64,000 bases of DNA, taken from positions 15,960,578-16,024,577 of the forward strand of contig NC_045149.1 of assembly GCF_008831285.2 (NCBI RefSeq), written 5' to 3'. The notes under the pieces were generated by a model. That model saw only the letters and a program-made list of their open reading frames with translations, was not told where the DNA came from and did no database searches. The stretch's first letter is position 1. Each line of letters begins with the position of its first letter. The stretch comes from Nymphaea colorata. Lineage: Eukaryota; Streptophyta; Magnoliopsida; Nymphaeales; Nymphaeaceae. The position numbers and the translations under genes are program-made. Shown piece after piece: positions 26,101 to 39,200 of this stretch.

Positions 26101-29100
26101 TAAGTTGTAACCGGGCAAGGACATTAATGATTTGGATGTACAGTATCCAATATTTTAGATCCAACTGATTGAACTTCAGTTTTGGTTTTGAGATCTTCAT
26201 ACCAATAACTTTGAATCTGGTTTTATATTCTATACATCTGAATTTGATTCAGCCCCACTCCTGGTATTACCAGGGTGGCACACTCTGTCTAACCCCCCCC
26301 CATTGATAACCAATTGTTTAAGACATCTTTGAGTGGCAAACAAATACTTCAGGTAGAGTTTAGCCTGTTTTTGGTATGCATGAGGGGAATGTCAAACCTT
26401 GATGGAGTTGGATTATTAATAGGTTGCATACCGGCTAATTAACTTGTGAACACAAAAACCAATAATCTCCCACTTAAAGTGTTTTAACAAAAGGGAAGGA
26501 AGATTGCGTCACATCGCAGCCGTTTTTAGCTAGTCAATGCCAATTTGCTTGCTGCTCTAATCTACTTTTTGCATCTTTTATATAAGCTACAAGCGAAGGT
26601 GCCTCTGCCTGTATAGTATACATGCGTCCATGAGAAATTCAGCACAACACTAGACGTGCGTGCAAGGAGACACGACCTCCCAAGCACTCCCGTTGCTGGC
26701 GACATCTTAATTTAGTTTTCCACCCAAAATGCGGAAAAGGGGAAGCAGTGGCGACCCAACGATCCAAAAATAACATACTCACGTTGCCATGCCAGTCGGT
26801 CAAGCTAGTGCTTAACCTATACACTTGTGACCTACTTACTACTTATGATTATACGATTGCACTTAGATTTTCAAAGCTTCAATTTGCTTCCTCACATTAA
26901 ATGCGTCGTGGAAGGCAGAGAGTGCGAATCTTGAAGGAGCGCGGATTAATTAAAACCCATAAAAAGAAATATTGGTGTCTTTTCCTGGTGAAGGTGCAAT
27001 GCCAGAAAGCCAACTTAGTCGTTGCCGCATCTGCACTTGTTATGAGAAAGCAGATTGCTTTTTGTGATCCTAAGTAATGGAACTTATACTTTTTTTTTTT
27101 TTTTTTTTCTCTTTCTTTGCTTTACGTGATCTTGTCTAAAGAGAAGCCCTTCTAAATTAACGGCCAATTAACCACCAAACATATACATCCGGAAGATTAA
27201 TTCCTTCTACAGCTAAACACACTGTAACAGATCAGGAGAATGCATGGGGACGGATCGGCATTCGATTTACTTTTGTCTGTCTCCTTACTGCTTTGTGGAA
27301 CCCAAGAAAAGAAAAAACAAAGAAAGCTTTCACTCCCTGGGCACCGCCGTGCACCTTTCCATCGACAAAGTGAGAGATATTATTACTACTTAACAGTAAT
27401 CGATCGGGAAGTTCCAAGAACCGACCAATGTGAAAACTGAACAGCTACTCGTGGGAACCTTTGTAGTTTGTTTCTCACCGTTTTCATCATAACCAACAAT
27501 GTATGTAGTGAGATATTTTTTGGTCGTTGACATCATACGTTTAGCTTCCCTTGCAAATTATTTATCAACTAAAATACAGTCTCGTACCACCATCGATCTT
27601 TTGCATACAAATTATGTGTCCGACCAGTTCCATACCACTTTCGATTATGTTTCTGTAGTGTTGATTTATTGATAAGAATTCTGATTCTATGGTTTATGAA
27701 ATCATGTAACCTCATACTGGATTTTCAAGCTCAGAGTCCAAGACCTATTTGTAATCCTACCACTTCTGGTTGGGTACAAAAATGTTTTATACTGAATCCG
27801 ATGAATCTTGCATGTAAATATACAATTGCATGTAAACACAAGGATATGGTTTTTGTGCTTCTGCTATCTTCAAGATTACCAAGTTGACTTAATGCGAACG
27901 TAGCTGTCAAAGGAAGCATTGTCCACATGTAAGTTATACATCTTTATGTTGACGATTAGTTTGGATGGCCTCTTAAGCAATCATCGTGCCCGTTCATCAC
28001 GGTTCTTGCGGAAGTTATGTTTATAATCAAGATTTTAGATATAACCGCACTTCGGAATCTGGAAAACTCTTGAAAATCCTTTCTGACCTCAAGTTCGTTC
28101 ATCCGAACCTTTACTGTTTTTTTTTTAAAAAAAAAATGGCTCATTGAACTTCGTGGCCAAATCTGACCAATATCTTTTGTTTTCGTGGTGCAGAAACGTG
28201 TCCATAAGCTGTGGGTAGGGTTCGAGCCCACCCATCGAACAGTGCAGGGGCCCCGCCCGCTAGGATTAGATTGCAAAGGAGTTGAATTCGGCATGAAGGT
28301 TTGTAGTTTCTGCATTCTACTCTACCAAAATTCAAACATGATTTCACCTTCAATCTATTTAATTCTCACGCGTCTGAACCGTCTGCATACTTATCCGGCC
28401 AAAGAAGGTAAAAAAGAGCTCGAAGGGTCTGGTCGTCTTTTCCCCTCGGGCTCTGTTTGAAACGCTATGCAGCGGTGAGGCAAGCACGACCTGCCGAACG
28501 CTTTTCCGCCTGCGTCTGTGCGTTTTGCGCGTTTCTATTCAAATTGTTAGGCGAACCAAACGCGGCACTACTTTTTGCCATTTTCCTACCGCCTTCTCAG
28601 GGTGGCCGGTTCTCGTTCATCCACCCGCCCGTTGACCTCTCTCTCTAGAAATTGGCCGAAAAATGAAAAATCAATCTCCTTCGTCTGGTATGCGGACGGC
28701 AAATTCAACCAGCCTAAGTTCGGCGGGGAGCACTACATGGGGAGAGGATTGCTGGGCTTCTCAATCAAGCAAGTCAAACTACCTTCCCTTTTCTTTCTTT
28801 CTTTTTTTTTATTGTCTCCCGCCATGCACAAGATTCAATGCCCATAGCCACGGATTGGCGAAGGTGAAAGGAAACGGTTGCCATTTCCATATGCAATCAC
28901 CACACTAGATTCGGTGTCCATAAATGCGGTTATACTTTGTGCTTTCTGTTTTCATCCGCCATTCCCTTCCATTCTCTCTCGATTGGAGCACAAAGTTTTC
29001 TGCGGGGTTCTTCACTTCACCTCCCTCTCTATTTGGGGTGACTGGAGAGTTAGAATTTGGTTGTCTCTCTGGGTTCTGTCCGCACCGGTGGTTCTTTTAT

Positions 29101-29966
29101 TAGTCCGGGCTGGGCCTGCAACATTGCCCTTTACCTGTTCCCCGCCTTCGAGGCCGGCTTTTTACGGGATCGGAAAATGGTCATAGAGCTTTGGATAGTG
29201 TGAAGGTAACGCTTCAGTGTGTTTCTGCGGTTTAACCCATGTGGTTTGACACTGTTTTCTTGGTATATATATATCCATACCACTCTGCACATGATATGTT
29301 CCTACATGAATAGATAGAAGACTTGAGCAGTTTATTCTCTTGGTTCTTCCATCGATTCTCCGCCTTACTTTCGGACACTTGTACCTCCACCATTGCTATT
29401 TTCTTCTCCCAGTTGATTGGCTGTTTGGTCCTCCATTGTTTGGCCGATTCTATTGAATGAGATTTCCTTGTTTCTACCTGCGATATAAAACCAACCAATC
29501 TTTTTTCATTCGTTGATCTGACTGAATCACCTTCCTGTGCTCCTATTTTTTCACTATAAAACGGTCTCTGTGGGTTCTTTGTTTTCTCAAGGGGGCACTG
29601 CCGAGATCAATATCACTTTGTTATTGGCCACTTTGCTTTTCTCTGTTTCTCCGGTATGCCACATCTTTCGAGCTTGTAGCATTCTTTGTGCCAAAAACAT
29701 TGAGCCGTCGTTTCCTTTCGAGCCACTTGTGAAATATTTCGGAAACAACAACTGAGATTTGAGTTGGAGTATTCCACCCTTTCAAATTTCTGTTTCCTAC
29801 CTGTTGTGTAACGATTCTCGTTAAACCCCTTCATTTCGTTCAGTGTCTCAGCAGTTTGTTGAGTTCCAAACTGTAGGAGGTTGAAATCTCCCTCCACATA
29901 TACTGGATTTGTCGTCCTTTCTCTAAAGCCTTTTTCTTTTTCTCCATCAGTTAGACATAGGCCGCC

Positions 29967-32900
29967 ATGGGTCTAGTAAGAAGTCCGAGTATGCAGAGTG
30001 GGGACTACTTGGAGGGCATGTTCCGTGACTACGTTGGAGGGAAAACCAAGGTTCGAGCTCCCAAGAGCTCATGTGCTCGCTTGTTTACCATGTTTACCTA
30101 TCTGCAGTTCGCATGTGCAATCTATGTGACATTTCTTGTGTACTACGTGAGCCCCACAATCGATTTACCCCCAAAACCAGACTTCTCTTGGGCGACCCGG
30201 ATCGCCAAACACTGGAGGCAGTTTATCACCCAGCCGCATGTGGTGAGCCATTATCAAGAAGCTGCTAGCTTTGATTTTAGCTCCCCTTCTGTGGTATGTG
30301 AGCAGGAGACCATCGACTTCGTACAGAAGAAGTCGAACGATGAACAGATGATCAGAATCAAGAGGGAACTCTACGATGAAGTCTTGGAATTTCAGAAGAA
30401 GTCCTTCGGAGCCGAGTCGCTACCTGAACTCATGAAGATGAAATCAAAGTGGGGTCAGGGAAGAATTCCGAAAATCAATGTGATTTTGAATCACTTTAAG
30501 AGGAAAACCTTGTGTGCACAGCTCGAGTCGCTTCTCCACCAGACGGTTCCCTTCCACAATGTATGGGTTCTCTCTTTTGGCAGCCCCAATGAACTCAACC
30601 TAAGGAGAATCGTCCAAAGCTACAACGACTCTAGAATCAGCTTTGTCAGCTCGAGCTATGACTTCAAATATTATGGAAGGTTTCAGATGGCTTTGCAGAG
30701 CGATGCCGATTTCATATACATTCTTGACGATGACATGATTCCCGGTAAGAAAATGCTGGAGATTTTATCACACGTTGCAGGAACAGATAAGTACAAAAAT
30801 TCTGTTCTAGGAAGTATCGGGAGGATATTACCTTTCAGACAAAAGGATTACACATTTCCTAGTTACAGAAAATTCCGCTCGAAGGAAGCTGGACTTTATT
30901 TGCCAGATCCAGCTTACGGCATCACGGTGGACCGAATCGTTCAAGTGGACTTTTTGTCTAGCTCATGGTTTCTGTCCTCCGATTTGGTGAAGACTCTTTT
31001 CATCGAATCTCCCTTCACTTTCATGACCGGTGAAGATCTTCATCTCAGGTATGGGGCTTGTTTGAACGATCTTCTAATTTGTGTGCAATTTATAAAATTT
31101 CTTTTGCAGACGATATTGAATCCCTTCATCTGCATGTTCAAGTGTGTGTCCTCTTTTTAATTCCACACTGTTTAAATCATCGAAAACTGCCTCTAAATAT
31201 GCATCTACCTTTCAGCTTTTTAGTTTTTACTAATTTGCATGGTTAACTTCACAAGCTACTTGTGCCCATAGATGTATGGGCCTACTAGGCACTCTACCAG
31301 AGCTTGTCCGTGGGCTTCAGTATTAACTTAAAATTGAAAAATAATAATTTCCTGCAGAAAATGTGTTTTTTCCTCATGGGTAACTATTTTTTATTTGATC
31401 ATAATACTTCTGTTTGGTAGATGCTCATTTGGTCTGCTCCTCGATCTTAATCTTGCAGCTACCAGCTCCAGAAGTACAGAAATGCAGGGTCGTTCGTCTT
31501 ACCAGTGGACTCTAATGACAAGGATACATGGGGAGATAGCGAACATAGACTTGCATATATCTCTGAGACAACCGTAATTTTTAAGGATGTAGTTCAAGTC
31601 CGAGATGAACAATGGTGGCGTGCTCTCTCAACTGGCTACATGACGCAGTGGGCTGCTATGTACCCTCAGAAAATCGATGCCCTGTTCTATGCTCATTCTG
31701 TCAATGAAGTAATGGCTTTGGCACCTCTTCTGGAGCAATTCAGAGCAACAGCTGGCAAAAAGGCCTACATCGCGGTCTCTGGGGGTCACTTTTGCCCATG
31801 CGAAGATGCAGCAGATGCACTGAAGTGGCCAAGGGCAAACTGCCGGGAAAGAAGATTCAAGATCTTCGATTTATCCATTGGAGCTATTGGAGGAACTTCT
31901 GATTCTTCTGTGCCCGTTGTGCAGGCCATTTACTCTAGCATGAAAGGCCTGATGAAAATTCACAATCCAAGCGTGGTGATTGCAGTTGCTGATGTTGATC
32001 CTAATGTGAGGGAGGCTCTTAACATGGCTATAGGGAGCAGTTCAAATAGCACGACTTTGGTTCTCTTGCCAAGGCCTTCCATTCCCAAGGTCTTCTTCAT
32101 GGCTGATATCAGATCAACGGCATTGCCAAGTAAGATATCATACTCTTATTTGTATTCAAGTTTAGGTCTGCTCAAACTTTTTGATATGCATGAACGACAC
32201 ATTCAATCGAGCTCATAACTAGTAAGACCATGCTGGGGTCACATGTCTTGCAGCAGGGCAATATTTACCCTGCATGTGCATCCAACAAACTGGACGAATG
32301 TATCAGAGGAGACGAGTGGTCTTTGGCAACTGGTGAACATGTTGCTGAGGCCTTGGCCCTGCAGGGACGTTGACCCCTGCTAAATCCCAAGTTCATTCAG
32401 ATTTTTCTCTACTGCAATTTTTCTAGCCTTTCTCCTGTTCCTTGGTTCGACTAATAATTTTTTATTGCATATCTACTGCAATTTTTCTAGCCTTTCTCCT
32501 GTTCCTTGGTCCGACTAATAATTTTTTATTGCATATCTTATTATGTTTACAGATTGGAACCGTATGCGAATTACTGTAAACATAATCACTCAGAATCGTG
32601 CAACTTCACTGCAGCGCCTCCTCAGATCACTGAGCAATGCATACTATGTTGGTGATGAAGTGAAACTCACCTTTAACATGGACACACAAGTGGATGAGGA
32701 GACGCTGAGGGTGGTAAATGCCTTCCCTTGGCCTCATGGTAGCAAGATACTCCGCCGTCGGATCATCCAAGGTGGCCTGATTCGAGCTGTTAGTGAGAGC
32801 TGGTACCCCTCCTCCAATGATGAATTTGGCTTGTTATTGGAAGATGACATTGAGGTCTCCCCTTACTACTATCTCTGGCTGAAATATGCACTACTGAAGT

Positions 32901-33571
32901 ACCATTATGACCCTCAAGTCTCCTTGCCGGAGCTTTCCTCGATCTCTCTCTACACTCCCAAACTGGTCGAAGTAGTGAAGGAAAGACCCCGCTGGAATGC
33001 TACTGACTTTTTCAAGAGAATTCATCCAAACACGCCATATTTGCATCAACTGCCGTGTAGCTGGGGTGCCCTGTTCTTCCCAAAGCAATGGCGGGAATTT
33101 TACACATACATGAACATGCGTTTCACGGAGGATGCAAAGCAGAACCCTGTTCAGATTCCAAGGTCTCGGACAAATGGCTGGCAGGCTTCATGGAAGAAGT
33201 TTTTGATAGATATGATGTATTTGAGAGGTTATGTTAGTCTATATCCAAATTTCCCAAATCAGGCAAGCTTTTCGACCAATCACATGGAACCTGGTGCACA
33301 CATTAGTGCCAAAGATAATGTTGTTAAGCACAATAAGGTCGATTTTGAGGTGCCATTGTTGCAGAGAGATTTTAGGGAGCTGTTGCCTGCAGGAAAGTTG
33401 CCACCAGCTTCAAAGCTGCCTGTTATCAATCTCTTCAATCAGGCAATGTCCCTTAAGGGCCTCAAGGCTGCTGGGGCAAAGCTTGTGCAGGACGTGTTAC
33501 GTTGCAGTGAAACAGAGGTTGTAGTCGTCGATCATGAGACCGGCAAGCCTTTGCGATGTGCAAGGTTCTGA
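29967..33571 (+). CDS. Large membrane-anchored glycosyltransferase, GT2-like, two GT-A-type regions (At5g60700 type)
   Basis: This is a putative type II membrane glycosyltransferase, probably of the Golgi; donor and acceptor are unknown. The exons are 29967-31048, 31459-32129 and 32553-33571. They join in frame (L-H-L-S-Y-Q-L-Q and A-L-P-N-W-N-R) and give 923 aa. A single membrane segment lies at about residues 40-61. The first catalytic-type region starts at I-P-K-I-N-V-I-L-N-H-F and carries an acidic D-x-D-like triad D254-D255-D256 in I-L-D-D-D-M-I-P. A middle domain follows (P-V-V-Q-A-I-Y-S-S-M). The second region begins M-R-I-T-V-N-I-I-T-Q-N-R and has L-L-E-D-D-I-E at about 681. I recognise the overall layout from plant proteins annotated as glycosyltransferase family protein 2. 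The start codon is the first ATG after a leader rich in CT, in the context GCCGCCATGG, a strong initiation context. A polyadenylation-like AATAAA lies at 33626. Confidence 0.88.
32408..32538 (+). repeat. 64-bp tandem duplication in glycosyltransferase intron 2
   Basis: The unit starting TCTACTGCAATTTTTCTAGC occurs at 32408-32471 and again at 32472-32535 with one difference (GGTTCG versus GGTCCG). It ends about 17 bases before the intron 2 acceptor at 32552, so the pyrimidine-rich sequence upstream of the splice site is present twice. Confidence 0.95.
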
Positions 33572-36221
33572 TGATTTATTTATTATACACTCCAGTTTCT
33601 GAAATGGCCGAGGAGACTGAGGGCCAATAAAAAGGTGGAAGGCTTATCCTTCTCCATTCTTTCTTTTCTTCTATTTATTTCTCAATCCTCCTTTTGTTTT
33701 TCTACGTGTAATTTCTTTAAGTCCCTTCGTTCTGGGTGAAGCGTGTAAGGCCTCGAATCCTTCTTTCTTGTTCCATTGATAATGACGACATTAGAGTGGA
33801 GGGTTTTTCAAGATCGTGTACTCCATTGTCTTATGAACCACTAGAAAGCAATGGTGGTTGATCTCATAATGTCGTACTTGTAGCTTAAATTGGCTTTTGT
33901 TGCAAACAGGATCTCTCTCAAGTGAAAACAAAGCTAAGGATGCAAAGGTGCAATGGCGCTTCTTCTTTTGGTTTTTACTCATTTTATTTTCCTTTATGCC
34001 CCTAGAAAGAGCAGAACCCTTCAAGTGAGATCATGAGCCCGACTTGGCAGGGACTATGTCGAAGTATGGAGTAAAAGACTACTAAACTCGAGGAGTTTTC
34101 TCTTAGTTGTACAAGATGGCAGAGAATGCTCGGGTCCGTTGCCTGCGATGCACAATCTTCCTTAACTATGCTAGCTCCTTGGGTTTTCTGCAGAAATATC
34201 TCCGTTTCTCTGCTTCGACCAATAACAAGGAAAGAACTAATGTTGTCTGACATGAAAAAAAAAAAATGCTCCCAAGGTCTGCAAAAGGGTTGTTAACAAC
34301 TATGGTCTATGAACACAAAGGAGTCGAAGTCATTCTAACTCCAACCAAAGGAATTGGAAGAGAGCTACAGAGTTATCATGTTGTTCTGACATGGAGTTGT
34401 GATCTAATTATATAACACAGAACGAGGGCGGTCTCATTATACTGCAGGCAAAGTCGTAGCTCACGCGAATTTTCTTCGAAGAAAAGCTGTTTTCTGAAGC
34501 ATTTCAAATTATCGCAGGAGAATACATTTCAAATTATCGCAGGAGAATAATTTTTTCCGTTTGCGAACGGGCCAAAATGATCGAAACAGACATTTATGTG
34601 TGAAAACTGAAAAGTCGTCGTATTTTCCTGATCAGAAAGAGGAGGGTCGTATTTGAGGATTATGGGTGTCATTTGACAGTTTGGAATTTCGAACTTCCAA
34701 ATCATAATTCCTCCTGAAACTGGAATGGGATTAAAATTCCAGGTTTTAGTTTTTCTTAATTCCAGAAACAAAATACTTTGTTTGTTTAATAATTTAAATT
34801 TATTAAAAAAAAAACAAGCATTTCGATTCTAAAATTCCATGATTCTAGGCCCCCCCTAAGTATTAACATGCTAAGCCAACCCCCCAGCTTTTATTGTCAC
34901 CAGGCTTAATGTCCACCCAAAGCTTAATTGCATGGGAGATGAGAGGGCATGACATGAATGCTAAGTTGCACCAAACATAGGATGGGGACTCGAGTAGCTG
35001 GAAGGCCACACTTGCTTCCTTTCTCAGAAACTCTGGAAATCCTTTTCAATCCACCAACCTCACTTGGATCCAAAGTCTTGAGGCTTTTTCTTTCTTTCTT
35101 TCTTTCTTAGACCGCCAAAAAGACAAAAGCTAAATACTCCTCACCTAAAAGGCCTTAACCTCCTCGACACCAAACCACACTTCCCGGATATGACTAAATC
35201 GCCCTCATGAACGGCTCACAAACATTCCACTGCGTTGCCATTCCTGAGAACTGAGACAGTTGTATGGAAATGGATCGAATAATCTGATGTTGCTCATGGT
35301 TGTAATCAACAAACGGAGCCCCCAATCATGTCCATGATGATTCTTGGGCAAGTATTCTATTCTTCCTTTCCAACTTCCATACCATACCACAAGCGGCGTT
35401 TTGCTTAGAAGCAATAAGAGTTGGTGTGTCGCACGCAGAAAAAAGTGGGTGCGATCGAAGCACCTTCATGGTTAGGTCCTTCAAAACAAATGCTCTTCTA
35501 GCCTGAACATAAAGGATGGTGGTGGACCTACGCTACCCTACAGGGATTGCGCCAATTCCACTGACCCCACCCAACCGTTCCAACGCGTTACGTCCTTCGC
35601 GCCTGGAGGGAGGGCGGTTGGTCCGAAGAACAGTGAACGCTCAACAGAACAGAACAGAGCAGGGCCTCCCTCCCATAATTCATGACCTTGTCACGATGCC
35701 CGTAATTGACATGATTAGTTGAGGGCGTGAACGTAATTGAGGTGGCGGATGAGAAGGTCGTTCGTTCCCTCAACCGCATCTCCGCAGGATAAAATGCGGT
35801 CGGGCGCGCCAAGCATCGGCGGTGCGCTTGCCGGGAGAGGACGGTTGGCCACAGCCGCTTTCAACCCTCTCCTCTCCGGTGAGCAGTCGCAAAAACTCGT
35901 TTCTCGAAACGCAAGAACGTGACCTTTCGGTGCGGAGTGCAAGAGAAAAAGAGGACCACATCGTAAGGTTAGGGACCTATTTCCTCTTGAATTTTTCTTC
36001 CTCTTTAAGTTTCTTGCCGGTCCTTCTGTTGAACGACGAGCTCCCTCGCTGGAACAGTCGGAGCCGGAGTCGTGTCTTCCAGCAACTCAGAAAGTGAGTT
36101 GCATTTTTCCGAACAATTTCCGACGTACCCAATGCGAGGTTCCAGTTGGGCGTGATCGCGATGCAAAACCTTCTTAAATGTTTTTCCTTCTTTTTTTAAA
36201 TAATGGCAGGGCAGGGAGGAG
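33572..36221. other. Spacer and UXT promoter/leader region
   Basis: The glycosyltransferase 3' end runs to about 33.8 kb. Between 34.5 and 34.9 kb there is a 25-bp exact tandem duplication and a segment with repeated GGAATTT/AAATTCC-type motifs that may be a degenerate MITE. A TTTC microsatellite lies at about 35084-35107. GC-rich sequence from 35.5 to 36.2 kb fits the promoter and leader of the transporter gene. No other gene is supported. Confidence 0.6.
34500..34549. repeat. Exact tandem duplication, two 25-bp units
   Basis: CATTTCAAATTATCGCAGGA plus GAATA occurs at 34500-34524 and is repeated exactly at 34525-34549. Confidence 0.95.
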
Positions 36222-36261
36222 ATGGAGGGCAGCAGCTCGCGGTTCCAGTTGGGCGTGATCG
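36138..36261 (+). repeat. 21-bp identical repeat shared by the UXT leader and the UXT coding start
   Basis: The 21 bases at 36138-36158 are identical to 36241-36261. The second copy encodes R-F-Q-L-G-V-I in the first exon of the transporter. The first copy lies 84 bases before the start codon. The flanks do not match beyond a few bases. Confidence 0.9.
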
Positions 36262-39200
36262 GTGCGCTGAGCCTCTCCGTGGCGTCCTCCGTGGCGATCG
36301 TCATATGCAACAAGGCCCTCATCAGCACCCTCGGCTTCCCATTCGGTACGCCTCTGCTCTGTGCCCGTCCCCCTCTTACCAAGTTACCATCCGCAGCGTT
36401 GTGATAGCCAGCATCGATTTCCGTTACTTGCTGTTGTCTAATTTTCCCGTGCCCCTCTGTCTTTGCTGCTGCCTTCTTTTCCAGCAACGACGCTGACAAG
36501 CTGGCATCTGGTGGTGACGTTCGGGACTTTGTACGTGGCTCAGCGCTTCCGCATTTTCGAGACGAAATCGGTGGACATGAAGACTGTCATGCTCTTTGGG
36601 CTGCTTAATGGCGTCTCCATCGGCCTTCTCAACCTTAGCCTTGGTTTCAATTCTGTTGGCTTCTATCAGGTCAAATAGTTCCCTCTCGCTTTGCACATGC
36701 AAAATAAAGATAAATCACCCGATCAGCGTTGCAGTTAAAATTGGCGTGTACGCTTCTGCGGATATAATATTGATGATGGTATATCAAACAAATAAAAATA
36801 AAATATTATAACTTTTATGTCTGTCATTAGCTTAGCATTGTCTTTGGAACCATTGTGATTGAAAATAACGTGAAAAATTACTAGATCACGTTACTGCTCC
36901 ACGGATTTGAGGAACTTGGCGTTTTCATTTGCCCACTTTATACAATGCACGCAAAGCAGGGGTATTTTCAAATTCATGACTTACAGACTCATTGCTGCCT
37001 TATTGCGATTATCCATCACTATCCTTTACATTTTCAGGTTTAAACCAACTTTTCTTTAGCAGCTTATATGCTCATGCACTGGACAAAACGAGTTCATGTT
37101 ATTCCAAAAAAAAAAAATACTTGTACTTGGTGCTATATGTGTACGCCGTTCTTTTACTTCTCTTATGTTATGTTCCATAGACACTCACACGAATGTAAGC
37201 ATCAGACATTCAGAAAAAATATATATATACTTAAAGCAGGACACTGTTTCTCTTCTCTTCCTTTTTTGTTTGTGTTGTTCTTGTTACTGATTACTGTGCT
37301 GACAGCTTGTCACCGTTTTGTTTTAATGATATTCCCATTTTGTCGGCTCCCTTTCTCTCCCTCCAGTCATTGACTCATTCATCAACTTATCTTCAATGTG
37401 AATTTTGAAACACGTAGGTGAACGTTTGAATGACGAAATATTTAACAATGTCAGCAAGGTATAGATGGTTTTATCAAATATCTGAGCCTATTTTAAATTT
37501 GTGAAAACCTTATGTAAACAAAAAATAACTGCCAACATGGCTTCTTATTTGGACGATGACTAGCAGCTTTCTAATCTGTGAGACTGTGAACATCCCGTTT
37601 TACTATGTTCACGTCCCGCTCCATGAGAGCAGGAAAGAAGAAAGGCAGCGACAATATGATAATAAATGCTAGCAGACCTTGTTAATAAAAGGTTACCATA
37701 TTCCTGAGGTTTGGAACCATCTCATGCCAATTTGCGTTCCCATTTTCTATCCGGCGTTGTTCGTGAAAAGTTTATAGTATGATAATGGCAAAAGGAAAAA
37801 AAATAGGGACGACGGCCGGCAGTCATTCCTCATATCAGCACATGTTGATGAGTAGATGCTAATTTTATATGATTTATTATGGATATTAGATGCTATTTTT
37901 TAATATTTGATGCTATTACATACACGCATCCTTTGTTGTGGCCTATGAGGAGACATATGCACCGTTCTGATTTTACAAGCATACGAAGACACATGTCCGG
38001 TTCTAAATTCCAAGGGGCATGGTACCGTTTGGTGCTTGCAATGTCACGAAGGCTCGCATGGTTGCCCTATGCTAAAGTACATTTCCACTTCAAGTGGACA
38101 AGAGATGCTTGCACTCAACTTCTTCTCATATTACCATTGATTCTATTTCCAAACAGGCTAGCTTTTCTTCCGTTTGTTTGGTGTGCATATTGCCTTGAAT
38201 TCCTTGCTCGAATAATACATTGCCTTGAATTCCTGGAATACCAACTTTGTCATATTTGTGTAAATCCACAAAACTTGCAACTTATACCACCATAAATGGT
38301 CAAATGCTTTTCCTTTCTTCCTTTCCATTACATTTTTTGTGATAGTCAGTGAGCACTAATAGCATAGGCACGTTCTGAAAATAATTTTTGTCACTAGCCC
38401 CGGCCCGAAATAAGCTAGGGCTACCTACCGGCCACTGGACGGCTGCGGGCGAAGTCTAACCTACCTGACCTTTAGTGGGCAGACCCCGCTCTGAAAACCC
38501 ATAGTTTGGTCTGACCATTTATGTACATATGATGTTTAAGTTCTCCATTGACGCTGTGGCCTTCTTAGTTCTACAAATCTGGACGGTTCCATCGCTTAAA
38601 GTTCATATTCGTCCACAAGGCCTCCAAATTCCATCGCATTTATTCAGCAGACCAGAACGATTTAAGTCTGGATATTAATCTGGACTGGACATTAACTGTG
38701 CGTAAATTATTTTTTAGGCATCTTTATTGAGGGAAATCTCGTAACCAAATTGCTTATTAATCATAATAAAACATTAATGGTATAGAGGAAATGTCCTTTT
38801 TTTTTTCTATTCAAATAGTTTCTATATACTTGCAAGTCCTCCTTTGTAATTGGGTATCGTACTCAACCAAAAAAAAAGAAAAGAAAAATGCCATTGTACA
38901 ATGACTTCTACGTTGTCTTTAATTAAATTTGGAGATATCAAGCAAGTGATTAACTTTGTCCTGGCTGATTGCAGATGACAAAACTAGCGATTATCCCCTT
39001 TACAGTACTGTTGGAGACCGTGTTCTTGAAAAAACAATTTAGGTACATGCCTGCTCCCCTTGATGTTGGATACTCGGTGGGTTGCGTGATTGAGTACCCA
39101 AAAACATATCTTTTTCTGCAAGATTTGAAGGCGGTTTTAATTTCTTGGACAAGATAGACGCTAAGTTCTTCTTAATTGGAAGGAAAAAGGGACATTTAAA

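Larger units (their letters stand above)
22111..29966. other. Divergent spacer of 7.9 kb between the BTB-NPH3 and glycosyltransferase genes
   Basis: No coding gene is supported. GAGA-rich sequence at 22150-22190 is the leader/promoter side of the minus-strand BTB-NPH3 gene. From 22.3 to 28.3 kb the DNA is AT-rich with poly-T runs, a (TA)n tract near 24063 and a separated repeat pair (23495 and 24200). A MITE-like segment lies near 25.9-26.1 kb. From 28.4 kb the composition becomes more GC- and CT-rich, as expected for the promoter and leader of the downstream gene. A donor-like GTAACG at about 29206 and an acceptor CTCCATCAG at 29950 may bound a leader intron. Confidence 0.55.

Noticed and set aside
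28190-28270. Possible tRNA gene: GGGTTCGAGCCC resembles a B box
   Set aside because: No A box at the right distance, and no cloverleaf with acceptor stem can be drawn. The phrase is common in plant repeats.
36005-36499. 164-codon minus-strand frame over UXT exons 1-2
   Set aside because: It is antisense to the transporter gene and crosses its intron. No domain is recognised.
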